A stretch of DNA of 64,000 bases from Staphylococcus kloosii (GCF_003019255.1 NZ_CP027846.1:1922001-1986000), one strand, 5' to 3'; positions 18,113 to 27,754 are shown, counted from the stretch's first letter. Made by a program: numbers and translations. Notes: generated by a model from the letters alone, not told the origin.

Positions 18113-18169
18113 TGGAGCGAGAAAAATCTTTTAAAAAATGATTTTGTATCCTCGCCCATGCATAAATGA
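18113..18169. repeat. Intergenic imperfect inverted repeat
   Basis: ATGGAGCGAG near 18112 is complementary to CTCGCCCAT at 18151-18159, with an inner AAAATC/GATTTT pair. It resembles the small dispersed palindromic elements found between staphylococcal genes; no function is known from the sequence. Confidence 0.5.
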
Positions 18170-18228
18170 CTAGAGTTTAAAAAAATTGATTCAATCACAT
18201 TTCCAATTCAATCATCTACTGACAATAT

Positions 18229-18276
18229 AAAAATAGAGTCTGAAGACAATATAATGTCCCAGACTCCTATTTAGTA
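18229..18276 (-). terminator. rpsP terminator built from a staphylococcal dispersed repeat
   Basis: On the minus strand AATAGGAGTCTG pairs with CAGACTCTATT around GGACATTATATTGTC and is followed by TTTTTAT. The motif GAGTCTGGGACAT is a common intergenic repeat in staphylococci, and a partial copy occurs near 50961. Confidence 0.75.
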
Positions 18277-18291
18277 CTAGTTGAAATCAAC

Positions 18292-18558
18292 TTATTTTTG
18301 TTCGTCGAATTTTTTCAAGATGCCTTCTCTTGATAAAATGTTACGTACTGTGTCAGTTGGTTTCGCACCATTTTTTAACCATTTAAGAGCTAACTCTTCG
18401 TCGATTTTAACTTCAGGTGCATTTACATTGTTAGGGTTATAAGTACCAACTTGTTCGATGTTACGACCATCACGTGGCGCGCGAGCATCAGCTGCTACAA
18501 TACGGTAAAATGGGTTTCTTTTAGAACCTAAACGTGTTAAACGTAATTTAACTGCCAT
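18292..18558 (-). CDS. rpsP: 30S ribosomal protein S16
   Basis: S16 is a 30S assembly protein. The 88-residue product starts MAVKLRLTRLGSKRNPFYRIVAAD, the family signature, and is slightly shorter than some relatives but complete for staphylococci. GGAGAG precedes the ATG. It has its own promoter about 50 bases upstream and a terminator-like repeat downstream. In this genome an AhpD/Lrp gene pair lies between it and ffh. Confidence 0.97.
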   Translation of the reverse strand: MAVKLRLTRLGSKRNPFYRIVAADARAPRDGRNIEQVGTYNPNNVNAPEVKIDEELALKWLKNGAKPTDTVRNILSREGILKKFDEQK

Positions 18559-18608
18559 AATTATTTCTCTCCTTTAAATCTTTAATGTTTTATTTTTCCA
18601 CAAGCAAT

Positions 18609-18637
18609 AATATAACAGTTTCCAATTACTTTGTAAA
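18609..18637 (-). promoter_or_regulatory. rpsP promoter with overlapping inverted repeat
   Basis: TTTACA (18632-18637) and TATATT (18609-18614) are 17 bases apart on the minus strand. An 8-bp inverted repeat with loop of four (GTAAAGAG at 18633-18640, CTCTTTAC at 18645-18652) overlaps the -35 element. Confidence 0.55.
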
Positions 18638-18850
18638 GAGTTTTCTCTTTACCATTTATCAAAATGATGAATTTTTCATAATTCCAAGCTAACGATTACT
18701 ATGTTTTAAAAATATAGTTTTAATAAAAATTACTCTATAATACGTTTGTCTATCAAAGAATTTTTCTTTAAATTTTTATACTCATTCTATTTTTAAAATA
18801 TTTTACATAAAACTTTTGAGTGTTCCTTTTTGTCTAGTAATTTAAATATA

Positions 18851-19258
18851 TTAACCCTCTAACTCCATCAATGCACCGAAATATTGTTGGCATGTTGTAA
18901 AAGTTATAAATGCTAGTAGTTCACTTATTTCTTCTTCTGTTAAATTTGATTTTAGTTCTTCTATTATATAATTAGGAATATTAATTCCAACTTTTAAATA
19001 TACTTCTATGAAACCAATACAAATCATCGCCTTATCGTCTATCAAATGTCTTCTCGGTTTGCCTTTTGCTTTACAGTATTTACAGCCATTCTCTTGTGCT
19101 AACATTCTTCTCATTTCTTCTTTAAGATCTTGACTTAAATAACCATCTTTTTCTAAAACTTCACTTAATTTTGTCCATTGACTCATTATTTCATTATTAT
19201 ATCCTAATAACTTTTGAAATGGCGTTTCTCCATTTTTTGAATAATTGATTATAGTCAT
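18851..19258 (-). CDS. AhpD-like / carboxymuconolactone decarboxylase-family protein
   Basis: This 135-residue protein resembles the alkylhydroperoxidase D-like fold. The redox pair is C59 and C62 in ENGCKYCKAKGK, but the histidine usually found four residues after the second cysteine is a glycine here, so peroxidase activity is uncertain. It is divergent from an Lrp/AsnC-type regulator, with an 18-bp palindrome between them, and the pair sits between rpsP and ffh. The partner and substrate are unknown. Confidence 0.65.
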   Translation of the reverse strand: MTIINYSKNGETPFQKLLGYNNEIMSQWTKLSEVLEKDGYLSQDLKEEMRRMLAQENGCKYCKAKGKPRRHLIDDKAMICIGFIEVYLKVGINIPNYIIEELKSNLTEEEISELLAFITFTTCQQYFGALMELEG

Positions 19259-19279
19259 CTAAATACCCCTTTTTAGTTA

Positions 19280-19297
19280 ATATTAATATATTAATAT
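19280..19297. promoter_or_regulatory. 18-bp perfect palindrome between the AhpD-like and Lrp-type genes
   Basis: ATATTAATATATTAATAT reads the same on both strands and lies in the divergent promoter region. AT-rich palindromes are usual Lrp-family operators; binding by the neighbour is inferred. Confidence 0.55.
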
Positions 19298-19364
19298 AGG
19301 TATTTGAATGTTATATTTAAGATAATTTAACTAACTTATTTATTTTTATAAGGAGAAAATAGTC

Positions 19365-19775
19365 ATGGACCTAACAGATGAAAAAATAATAGAGATTTTA
19401 GAAAAAGATAGTAAAGTTTCACTTAATCATATAAGTAAACTGGTAAATTTGTCTACGCCATCAGTTCGCGAAAGAATTAATAAAATGAAAGATTCAGGAA
19501 TAATTAATAACTATACAATTGATATTAATTATGCAGCTATTGGTTATGAGATTAATATTATTATTGAAGTCATAATAAAAAACAATCTATATAGTGACTT
19601 TAAAAAATTTATTAATAAGCAACCTAATGTAGAATTTTGCTATAGAATTTCAGGTGATAGTTGCTTTATTTTCAAAGCACATTTCAAGGACATGCAAACA
19701 GTCGAACAATTTATTGATACTCTACAATATTATGGTCACAGTAAAACTCATTTTATATTTTCCCAAACCGTTTAA
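19365..19775 (+). CDS. Lrp/AsnC-family transcriptional regulator
   Basis: The 136-residue product has an N-terminal helix-turn-helix (MDLTDEKIIEILEKDSKV, ISKLVNLSTPSVRERINKM) and a C-terminal RAM-type ligand-binding half with FCYRISGDSCFIFKAHFKD. This is a complete Lrp/AsnC architecture, somewhat shorter than the 150-165 residues usual for the family. AAGGAG lies upstream of the ATG. It is divergent from the AhpD-like gene, its most likely target. The effector cannot be told. Confidence 0.85.
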   Translation: MDLTDEKIIEILEKDSKVSLNHISKLVNLSTPSVRERINKMKDSGIINNYTIDINYAAIGYEINIIIEVIIKNNLYSDFKKFINKQPNVEFCYRISGDSCFIFKAHFKDMQTVEQFIDTLQYYGHSKTHFIFSQTV

Positions 19776-19791
19776 ACTTAAAATCTCTTAT

Positions 19792-19835
19792 AAAAAGGCA
19801 ATTTCTATTTTTAAATTCAATAGAAATTGCCTTTT
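19792..19835. terminator. Bidirectional terminator between the Lrp-type gene and ffh
   Basis: AAAAGGCAATTTCTAT (from 19793) pairs with ATAGAAATTGCCTTTT (19820-19835), a 16-bp stem with A's before and T's after, shared by two converging genes. Confidence 0.9.
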
Positions 19836-19869
19836 AACATTATTTATATTTAATCTGAAATCCACTAAA

Positions 19870-21237
19870 TTAAAATGGTAAGTTCATGCCTTTTAACATA
19901 TTTTCCATTTGTTGGCGTTTGCCTTTTTTACCTTTGCCGCCACCAGAAAATTGTTTCATCATTTTTTTCATTTCGTTGAATTGTTTCATCAAACGGTTAA
20001 CTTCTTGCAAACTACGACCTGATCCGGTTGCAATACGTTTTTTGCGTGAAACGTTTAGCGTGTTTGGATCATTTCTTTCGCTTGGCGTCATCGATTGAAT
20101 AATCGCTTTAATATGATCGATTTGTTTTTCGCTCATATTTAAGTTATCTAGGCCTTTCATTTTATTCATACCCGGTATCATTTTCATAATATCGTCTAAA
20201 GGCCCTAGGTTTTTAACTTGATCTAATTGTTCTAAAAAGTCATCTAAAGTAAATGAAGATGAACGCATTTTTTGTTCTAAGTCTTTAGCTTTATCTTGGT
20301 CTACGTCTTGTTGTGCTTTTTCAATTAAACTTAAGACGTCACCCATGCCTAGAATTCTTGAAGCCATACGTTCCGGATGGAATGGTTCTAGTCCGTCTAA
20401 CTTCTCACTCATACCAACGTATTTAATTGGTTTTTGTGTCACAGAACGGATAGATAAAGCAGCACCACCGCGTGTATCACCATCTAATTTAGTTAAAGTA
20501 ACACCTGACAATTCAAGTTGCTCATCAAATGATTGTGCAACATTAACGGCATCTTGACCTGTCATCGCATCGACAACAAGCATAATTTCGTTAGGTTTTG
20601 TAATCTCTTTAACGTCTCGCAACTCATTCATAAGTGCTTCGTCAACATGCAATCTACCTGCCGTATCAATAATGACAAAGTCTAAATGTTCTTCTTTTGC
20701 ATGTTTTATCGCATTGTCAACGATTTGTTGTGGTTTTACTTGGTCACCTTCACTATATACTGGCACATCAATTTGTTTACCTACAGTTTGAAGTTGATCG
20801 ATTGCTGCTGGACGATAAATATCGGCAGCAACTAACATTGGTTTTTTGTTATATTTTTTACGCATTAATAATGCTAATTTACCCGCAGTTGTTGTTTTAC
20901 CGGCACCTTGTAAACCAACCATCATCACAACTGTTGGTGGTTTATTCGCCATTGTAATCGTACTATTCTCTCCACCCATAAGTTGAGTTAATTCATCTTG
21001 TACAATTTTAATGACTTGTTGTCCAGGTGTTAATGATTTCATAACATCTGAACCTAATGCTCGATCTGACACTGTTTTGACAAAGTCTTTTACAACTTTA
21101 AAGTTAACGTCGGCTTCTAATAAGGCTAATCTTACTTCACGCATCATCGTTTTGATGTCAGCTTCAGTTACTTTACCTTTGCCTCGGATTTTTTGCATCG
21201 TCCCTTGTAAACGTTCGGACAATCCTTCAAACGCCAT
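19870..21237 (-). CDS. ffh: Signal recognition particle protein Ffh
   Basis: Ffh with 4.5S RNA delivers ribosomes making membrane proteins to FtsY. The 455-residue product has the N domain, the GTPase with GLQGAGKTTTAGKLA, DTAGRLHVDEAL and TKLDGDTRGGAA, and a methionine-rich M domain ending GGKGKKGKR...MLKGMNLPF. It lies 17 bases downstream of ylxM and shares an operon with ylxM and ftsY, so all SRP-pathway proteins of the cell are encoded together here. Confidence 0.98.
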   Translation of the reverse strand: MAFEGLSERLQGTMQKIRGKGKVTEADIKTMMREVRLALLEADVNFKVVKDFVKTVSDRALGSDVMKSLTPGQQVIKIVQDELTQLMGGENSTITMANKPPTVVMMVGLQGAGKTTTAGKLALLMRKKYNKKPMLVAADIYRPAAIDQLQTVGKQIDVPVYSEGDQVKPQQIVDNAIKHAKEEHLDFVIIDTAGRLHVDEALMNELRDVKEITKPNEIMLVVDAMTGQDAVNVAQSFDEQLELSGVTLTKLDGDTRGGAALSIRSVTQKPIKYVGMSEKLDGLEPFHPERMASRILGMGDVLSLIEKAQQDVDQDKAKDLEQKMRSSSFTLDDFLEQLDQVKNLGPLDDIMKMIPGMNKMKGLDNLNMSEKQIDHIKAIIQSMTPSERNDPNTLNVSRKKRIATGSGRSLQEVNRLMKQFNEMKKMMKQFSGGGKGKKGKRQQMENMLKGMNLPF

Positions 21238-21254
21238 ATCGATTCCCCTCCTTT

Positions 21255-21587
21255 TTAATCTATTTGTTCTAGTGTTTTTATTGCTTCTAACACTTTTTCA
21301 GAATCATTTATATGTTGTTTTATTTCTTCATACAATGCTTTTCTTTGCTCAAAGTTTTTATAAAGTCCTAGCTTAGTTTCATAATCTTCTACTAAGTCGC
21401 CAGTTCTTCTTATATTATCATAAACTGCTTGTCGACTCACTTCAAAAGTATCAGCAATTTCACTTAATGAATAATCTTCTAAGTAAAATAATTGTAAATA
21501 GTTACGTTGCTTTTCAGTTAATAATGCTTGATAAAAATCAAACAAATAATTCATTCGTAACGTCTTAACGAGATCATTTTGAGCCAT
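21255..21587 (-). CDS. ylxM: YlxM, helix-turn-helix SRP-associated protein
   Basis: This small (110 residue) HTH protein is nearly always next to ffh in Firmicutes and has been reported to modulate SRP GTPase activity in streptococci. The sequence shows a sigma-like HTH (YLEDYSLSEIADTFEVSRQAVYDNIRR). I chose ATG 21587 because GAGGG lies eight bases upstream and S. aureus starts there; the frame extends to an ATG at 21605. It overlaps the end of ftsY by 14 bases. Confidence 0.93.
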   Translation of the reverse strand: MAQNDLVKTLRMNYLFDFYQALLTEKQRNYLQLFYLEDYSLSEIADTFEVSRQAVYDNIRRTGDLVEDYETKLGLYKNFEQRKALYEEIKQHINDSEKVLEAIKTLEQID

Positions 21588-22794
21588 CTGTTGAGCCCTC
21601 TTCATCTAATGTTGAACTTTCATCTGTATCTTCAGGAAGTTCATCCACATTTTCTTCAATCATGTCGGCAAATAAGCCATAAACATAACTTTCTGGGTTG
21701 AATGGCTGTAAATCATCTAGCTTCTCGCCTAGTCCAACATATTTAACCGGAATATGCAATTCATTACGTATCGCTAAGACGATACCACCTTTTGCTGTAC
21801 CATCTAATTTAGTTAAAACGATACCTGTAACATTTGTTACGTCTTTAAATGAGCTAGCTTGTGATAAAGCATTTTGACCCGTCGTTGCATCTAAACACAA
21901 TAATACTTCGTGCGGTGCATCAGGTATTGAACGTCCGATTACACGTTTTACTTTTTCTAATTCATTCATTAAATTAGATTTATTTTGTAATCTTCCTGCA
22001 GTATCACAAATTAAAATATCTACACCTTTATTTTTAGCTGCGTTTATAGCGTCATACATTACTGCTGCTGGGTCAGAACCTTCAGCTTGGCTGACGACCT
22101 CAACACCAACACGTTCGCCCCAAACTTTAAGTTGTTCGATAGCGCCGGCTCTAAATGTATCACCTGCTGCTAACATCACTTTTTTGCCTTCAGCTTGATA
22201 GCGGTGTGCTAACTTACCAATTGTTGTTGTTTTACCAACACCGTTAACACCAACCATTAAAATGACATTTAATCTATCGTCTTCTAAATTCATCACTTCA
22301 GAGTGTTCACTATCTTGGTGATAGATTTCTACTATTTTTTCAACGATAACTTCACGTAAATCTGCCGTTTCTTGAATATTTCTACGACGTGCTTCATCAC
22401 GTAATTCATCTACTAATTGCATTACGGTATTAAAGCCTACATCAGCTGTAATTAACATTTCTTCCAATGCCTCGAAGAAATCTTCATCAACTTTACGGTA
22501 TTTAGCAATTAAATTATTTAACTGTTCTTGGAAGTTTTGACGTGATTTTTCTAACCCGGCTTTGAATTTCGCACCTAATTGTTGTGCTTCAATTTCTTCA
22601 AAGTCTTCAATGGATATCATGCCGTCTTCGTCAAAATCTGCTTCTTTTAATTTTTTAGGTTTCTTTTTGGGTTTTTCCTCTGTCGACTCAACTTCACTGT
22701 CATCTGTCAATGAGGTGTCGAGTTGATTTTGTTCTTGTTCTTCTTGTTGGTCTGCACCTGAAAATTTATTTTTTAAGCGTTTGAAAAAACTCAT
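21574..22794 (-). CDS. ftsY: Signal recognition particle receptor FtsY
   Basis: FtsY is the membrane-associated GTPase that docks SRP. The 406-residue product has an acidic N-terminal A region, then the NG GTPase with MVGVNGVGKTTTIGKLAH, DTAGRLQNKSNLM and LTKLDGTAKGG. The C-terminus is also acidic (about 18 residues after the conserved YGLFADMIEE). Its ATG overlaps the smc stop by four bases. Confidence 0.98.
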   Translation of the reverse strand: MSFFKRLKNKFSGADQQEEQEQNQLDTSLTDDSEVESTEEKPKKKPKKLKEADFDEDGMISIEDFEEIEAQQLGAKFKAGLEKSRQNFQEQLNNLIAKYRKVDEDFFEALEEMLITADVGFNTVMQLVDELRDEARRRNIQETADLREVIVEKIVEIYHQDSEHSEVMNLEDDRLNVILMVGVNGVGKTTTIGKLAHRYQAEGKKVMLAAGDTFRAGAIEQLKVWGERVGVEVVSQAEGSDPAAVMYDAINAAKNKGVDILICDTAGRLQNKSNLMNELEKVKRVIGRSIPDAPHEVLLCLDATTGQNALSQASSFKDVTNVTGIVLTKLDGTAKGGIVLAIRNELHIPVKYVGLGEKLDDLQPFNPESYVYGLFADMIEENVDELPEDTDESSTLDEEGSTDGSK

Positions 22795-25700
22795 GCTTGT
22801 TCCTCCTTCATTACTTCGTCAATCGTATTTAAGTTCACACTCACAAGTTTAGAAACTCCTGATTCTTGCATTGTAACACCATATAGTCTATCGGAATATT
22901 CCATTGTACCTTTTCTATGCGTGATAACTATAAACTGCGTTTGATCAGATAAATTATTTAAATAATTCGCATATCTAATAACGTTTGCTTCATCGAGCGC
23001 CGCTTCTACTTCGTCGAGTATAACAAATGGTGCAGAACGCACTTTTAATATTGCAAATAACAATGCAATCGCGCTTAGCGCTCTTTCGCCACCACTTAAT
23101 AATGACAAGTGTTGTAGTTTTTTACCTGGAGGTTGTACTATAATATCAACCCCTGCAGATAAATAATCATCATCAGTTAAACGTAGCTCTGCCTGTCCGC
23201 CACCAAATAAAGTTTTAAATACTTCTGTAAAATGACCTTGTACAGCATGGAACGTTTCTTTAAAACGATCTTTCACTTCTTGGTCCATTTCGTCAATAAT
23301 TTGTTCTAACGTAACTTTAGCTTCTCTTAAATCTGTACGCTGTTCATTTAAGAATGTATAACGTTCGTTGATTTCTTCAAATTGTTCAATTGCATTTAAA
23401 TTAACTGGGCCAAGTTCTTCAATAGACATTTTTGTTAATTTAACTTTTTTACGTAATGTATCGATATCTTCGTCTAATTCATATAATTCTTTCGCACGTT
23501 CAAAAGTTAAATGATACGTTTCACTTAAATGATCGATTGCATGATTAATTAATACATCAAGTCTAGATTGTTCTGATTTAATATCTTGATAGCTATTTTC
23601 GATAGATAAGATATCTCTATGTGCTTCTTGTAATAAAGCATCAGTTTCTTCTACCGTCTCATTTAACTGACTTCTTTGTTCTTTTATTTCTGCCAGTTTG
23701 GCAGTTAACGTTTCTTTCTCTGCCTTACTATCATCGATATTTTGTTGCACGTTATCAAACGCCTTTTGGCCTGTCATATCTTCAGAATTAAAGAAATTAA
23801 TTTGTTCTTCAATCTTTTGTTGTTGCTCTGTTGCTGAAGTAAGCTGTTTATTTAAGCGCTCTTCTTCTTGACGTTGACTCTTCAATCTTTCTTTAACTAC
23901 TGCTAAATCAGATTGCTTTTGATGTAATTGCTGTTGCGTTTGCGTAGTATTTTCTTTACCCTCTTTTGATAATTTAGTATAAACATCAATATCTTTCTCT
24001 AATTGTTGTAAAGAGGTTTGAATTTCTTCTAATTTTTGCTTTTTATCTGCTAAAGTTTGACGACTCGTTTCACTTTGGTAACCATCATTTTTTTCAAACT
24101 CAAATTCTTCATGTTCATTTTTAAGATGGCTTTCACTTTTCCGTAATTTATCTAACTCTAGCTCATATTCGTGAACGACTTGCTTCACCTTATTATACTG
24201 CTGACTCAAATCAAAATAAGATTCGCTTAAACCATCTGATTTTTCTTTTAACGATTTATACTCTTGTTCAAAATTAACTGTCTGTCTTTGATAGTCTTCC
24301 AGTTGGTTACGCATAGAATTAAGTTCATCTTTTTGAGCTAAAATACTTTTCGTTTTTCTATCGCCACCGCCTGTCATAGATCCGCCAGGGTTAACAATAT
24401 CTCCATCTAAAGTAACAATTCTTGTACGGTAACGAATGGCTCTTGCTAATTCATTGGCGTGTTTCAAATCATCAACGATTATGGTGTTGCCTAATAAGTT
24501 TTGGATGACCTTTTGATATTTATCATTTGTTTCCACGCCTTCAGCTGCTATCGTTACAAATCCTTCAGATTGTTGTGCAGATTGACGAATATCCATAGCT
24601 AATTGTCGTGATTGTACAACATTTAATGGTAAAAACGTTGCACGCCCTAAACCATTTTGCTTTAAGTATTGTATCGCCGCGCGTCCATCTTTTTCAGTAT
24701 CAACAATGACGTGTTGTAATGAGGCACCTAATGCAGTTTCAATCGCCTTTGTTAAATTTGAAGGTACTTGGATAATTTCAGCCACTGCACCATGAATACC
24801 TGATAGTTTTTGTTCTTTAGCTTTCAAAATATGCTTTACACCATTGAAGAAATAACTATAGTCTTCTTGTTGTGTTGCAATGCTATCAATTCGAGATTTT
24901 AACTTTTCATTATATCTATAAGCTTGATGTAATTTATCTTCATATTCAGTTTGTTGTTGTTTCGTTGCAGTTAATTGTTTTTCACACGATTTTAGTTCTT
25001 TATCTAGCTTATTTAATTCACGTTGCTTTTCATCATACTGTTGTTGCTTATCGTTAATTTCGCTTTGCAATTCTTTTAGTTGGTTATAAGCTTCAAGTAA
25101 TCGTGAGTCTAATCTAGATTGCTTGCTTTCATTTTCTTGAATCGTATGTTCTAAAAAGCGAATATCGTTATTTACATCAGATTGTTCTGATATCAATGTA
25201 TAATATTCGTCTCTTATTGCTTCTAATTTTTCATCATGTTGCTCATCAGAAACATAAAGTTGTGATTCAATTTGTTCGATTTCTTTAGTTAATTGTTGTT
25301 GCTGCTTACTTAATGAGCTACGCTGCTCTTTTGCTTTTGCAAGTTCTTGTTGTAACTGTTCTATTTGTACAGCTACACTTTCTTGTTCTTCTTCAAAACG
25401 TGCATTGGTTTCGGATTGGTTTTTCTTACGTTCTTCTAAAACGTTGAGTTGACCAGTGTATTTTTCAACTTCTTCAGTAGCTTTTACTAACTTATAGTTT
25501 AACGATTCAATTGTGTCATCTAATTGCTGACGTTCAGCCTTATACTTAGTAATCGCATTTGAATGTTGAACTTTTTGTGCTTCTTTTGTTTCTTGCTGGC
25601 TTTTAAGGTTATTTAAATTATTGTCTAATTTATTAATGTTGTCATTATATTGCTCGATATCATGCACAGTAACTAGTACATCGCTTTTTTCCATTTCTTT

Positions 25701-26360
25701 AGACAAATGTTTATATTCTTTTGCAATTGCTGCTTCTTCTCTAAGTGGTTCTACACGTCCTTCTAAGTCGTATAAAATGTCTTCAACTCTAGTTAGATTG
25801 TCTTCCGTTTGATCTAACTTTTGTACTGAAGCAGTTTTACGTTTTTTATATTTTAACACGCCTGCAGATTCTTCTAGTATCTGTCTTCTATCAATCGGTT
25901 TCGCATTCAGAATTTCATCTACTCTACCTTGAGATATAATACTAAAAGCTTCCTTACCTAAACCTGAATCTAAAAATAGATCTACTATATCCTTTAAACG
26001 TGCTTTATCATTATTTAAAAAATATTCACTATCGCCACTTCTATAGAGTCGACGTGTCACAACAACTTCTTGCTCATCAATTTGTAGTTTGCCAGATTTA
26101 TTATCTAATTTTAATTTAACTTCGGCATAATTTTGAGCATTACGATGTTCTGCACCTGAAAATATAATGTCTTCCATTTTAGCGCCACGTAAAGATTTGG
26201 CAGATTGTTCACCTAATACCCATTTGATGGCATCAGTTATATTACTTTTTCCACTACCGTTTGGACCTACAATCGCCGTTACACCTTTGTCAAAATGTAC
26301 GGTCGTATGTTCAGCGAATGACTTAAAACCAAACGTATCTATCGATTTTAAATATACCAT
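22791..26360 (-). CDS. smc: Chromosome partition protein Smc
   Basis: SMC dimers with ScpA and ScpB organise and segregate the chromosome. The 1189-residue protein has the Walker A motif at 32-39 (GPNGSGKS), long coiled coils to about residue 500 and from about 680 to 1000, a hinge between them (IHGAVAEIIQ ... GGSMTGGG), the ABC signature LSLLSGGERALS and Walker B FVILDEVEAALDEANV. It sits between rnc and ftsY, the standard Firmicute order. Confidence 0.98.
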   Translation of the reverse strand: MVYLKSIDTFGFKSFAEHTTVHFDKGVTAIVGPNGSGKSNITDAIKWVLGEQSAKSLRGAKMEDIIFSGAEHRNAQNYAEVKLKLDNKSGKLQIDEQEVVVTRRLYRSGDSEYFLNNDKARLKDIVDLFLDSGLGKEAFSIISQGRVDEILNAKPIDRRQILEESAGVLKYKKRKTASVQKLDQTEDNLTRVEDILYDLEGRVEPLREEAAIAKEYKHLSKEMEKSDVLVTVHDIEQYNDNINKLDNNLNNLKSQQETKEAQKVQHSNAITKYKAERQQLDDTIESLNYKLVKATEEVEKYTGQLNVLEERKKNQSETNARFEEEQESVAVQIEQLQQELAKAKEQRSSLSKQQQQLTKEIEQIESQLYVSDEQHDEKLEAIRDEYYTLISEQSDVNNDIRFLEHTIQENESKQSRLDSRLLEAYNQLKELQSEINDKQQQYDEKQRELNKLDKELKSCEKQLTATKQQQTEYEDKLHQAYRYNEKLKSRIDSIATQQEDYSYFFNGVKHILKAKEQKLSGIHGAVAEIIQVPSNLTKAIETALGASLQHVIVDTEKDGRAAIQYLKQNGLGRATFLPLNVVQSRQLAMDIRQSAQQSEGFVTIAAEGVETNDKYQKVIQNLLGNTIIVDDLKHANELARAIRYRTRIVTLDGDIVNPGGSMTGGGDRKTKSILAQKDELNSMRNQLEDYQRQTVNFEQEYKSLKEKSDGLSESYFDLSQQYNKVKQVVHEYELELDKLRKSESHLKNEHEEFEFEKNDGYQSETSRQTLADKKQKLEEIQTSLQQLEKDIDVYTKLSKEGKENTTQTQQQLHQKQSDLAVVKERLKSQRQEEERLNKQLTSATEQQQKIEEQINFFNSEDMTGQKAFDNVQQNIDDSKAEKETLTAKLAEIKEQRSQLNETVEETDALLQEAHRDILSIENSYQDIKSEQSRLDVLINHAIDHLSETYHLTFERAKELYELDEDIDTLRKKVKLTKMSIEELGPVNLNAIEQFEEINERYTFLNEQRTDLREAKVTLEQIIDEMDQEVKDRFKETFHAVQGHFTEVFKTLFGGGQAELRLTDDDYLSAGVDIIVQPPGKKLQHLSLLSGGERALSAIALLFAILKVRSAPFVILDEVEAALDEANVIRYANYLNNLSDQTQFIVITHRKGTMEYSDRLYGVTMQESGVSKLVSVNLNTIDEVMKEEQA

Positions 26361-26441
26361 GCTATTCTCCTTAATACATTACCAACTCTACGTAAGAGTC
26401 TTCACCTATTTGTGCTAAGTAATCGTATCTATTTAAATGCC

Positions 26442-27173
26442 TTAAACTTTAGTTACCATCGTTTTGTAGGCACTTTCTGCAGCCTTTTGTTCAGATTCTT
26501 TTTTGGTCTTACCTTTACCTTCTGCTATAGCTGTGTTTTCTAAGATTACTTCTGAAGTAAATAAACGATGATGTGCTGGGCCTTCTTCTTTGATAAGTCT
26601 ATAAGTTACATCACCTTTATTTTGTTGGTGTACAAATTCCTGAAATTGAGTTTTAAAATCGATAACACCATCAAGTTCATCATCTTCAGCAAAAGGAAAA
26701 ATAACGTGCTGAGCAAAATACCATACAGATTCTAAACCTTGATCTAAATATAATGCACCTACAAAGGCTTCGAAAGCATCTGAAACTAATGAAGGTCTCG
26801 TACGTCCCCCTGTTTTCTCTTCGCCTTTACCTAGTAAAATTAATTCATTCAACTGTATTTTATTGGCAAATATTACAAGTGAAGGTTCACAAACTATTGT
26901 GGCACGCATTTTTGTCAAGTTACCTTCTGGTAAGTCTGGATATTTATCAAATAAGTAGCGTGAAACCGTCAATTCTAATACCGCATCTCCTAAAAATTCT
27001 AATCGTTCATTATGGTCTAAACGATTCATATTAAAATCATTAATAAAACTTGAATGAGAAAACGCTTGTTGGTATAACTCAACATTGTTATAAGTTAAGT
27101 TTAATTGTTTCATCTTTTGTGCAAACCTATCTTTGAAGTCATTAATTATTTCTGTCTTTTTGTTGTTGCTCAA
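26442..27173 (-). CDS. rnc: Ribonuclease III
   Basis: RNase III cleaves double-stranded RNA, including rRNA precursors and sense-antisense duplexes. The catalytic signature NERLEFLGDAVLEL is near residues 56-69, and a C-terminal double-stranded RNA-binding domain ends with AEGKGKTKKESEQKAAESAYK. The length of 243 residues is normal. AGGAGG precedes the ATG. It starts the rnc-smc-ftsY run, downstream of acpP's terminator. Confidence 0.97.
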   Translation of the reverse strand: MSNNKKTEIINDFKDRFAQKMKQLNLTYNNVELYQQAFSHSSFINDFNMNRLDHNERLEFLGDAVLELTVSRYLFDKYPDLPEGNLTKMRATIVCEPSLVIFANKIQLNELILLGKGEEKTGGRTRPSLVSDAFEAFVGALYLDQGLESVWYFAQHVIFPFAEDDELDGVIDFKTQFQEFVHQQNKGDVTYRLIKEEGPAHHRLFTSEVILENTAIAEGKGKTKKESEQKAAESAYKTMVTKV

Positions 27174-27307
27174 TCTCTTTCCTCCTAAACTTATTAAACA
27201 TAGTCATACATATATGATTTTACGTTAAAACAAGTTAAAACTAAAGGGAAAACCTATAGTATTTCTTTATCATATTAAGTTGTTTCATATCAAAAATCGA
27301 AGTCAAT

Positions 27308-27343
27308 AAAAAATCTGAACCGCAAGGAAACGGTCCAGATTTT
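27308..27343 (-). terminator. acpP terminator
   Basis: On the minus strand AAAATCTGGACCG pairs with CGGTTCAGATTTT (one mismatch) and runs into TTTTTATTG, seven bases after the acpP stop. Confidence 0.88.
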
Positions 27344-27349
27344 GATTTA

Positions 27350-27583
27350 TTATTTTTCAAGACTGTTAATGAAGTTAACAGCATCACCAACTGTGTTGAT
27401 TTTTTCAGCTTCTTCATCAGGAATTTCAGTACCAAATTCATCTTCTAATTCCATTACTAATTCAGCGATATCAAGTGAGTCAGCACCTAAATCGTCTTTA
27501 AATGATGCATCAGCAGTTACTTTATCAGCATCAACACCTAATCGATCAACGATGATATCTTTTACTTTATCGAAGTTTTCCAC
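27350..27583 (-). CDS. acpP: Acyl carrier protein
   Basis: ACP carries growing acyl chains on a phosphopantetheine arm attached to S36 in GADSLDIAELVMELE. The product is 77 acidic residues, the standard size. AAGGAGG precedes the ATG. It is the last gene of the fapR-plsX-fabD-fabG-acpP cluster and is followed by a strong terminator. Confidence 0.98.
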   Translation of the reverse strand: MENFDKVKDIIVDRLGVDADKVTADASFKDDLGADSLDIAELVMELEDEFGTEIPDEEAEKINTVGDAVNFINSLEK

Positions 27584-27754
27584 GTCGATTCACCTCCTTT
27601 AAAAAGAATATACATAGACTTTATCATTTTCCCATTTTATGCAACGAAATACAAGCGTTATTTCACCCTGTTAGTCGTTAAATTTCAGAAAACGATGTGG
27701 CTAAGTCGTATTATAAAGGTAACTATTATTTTTAACAATAATAGTTCTACTTAC

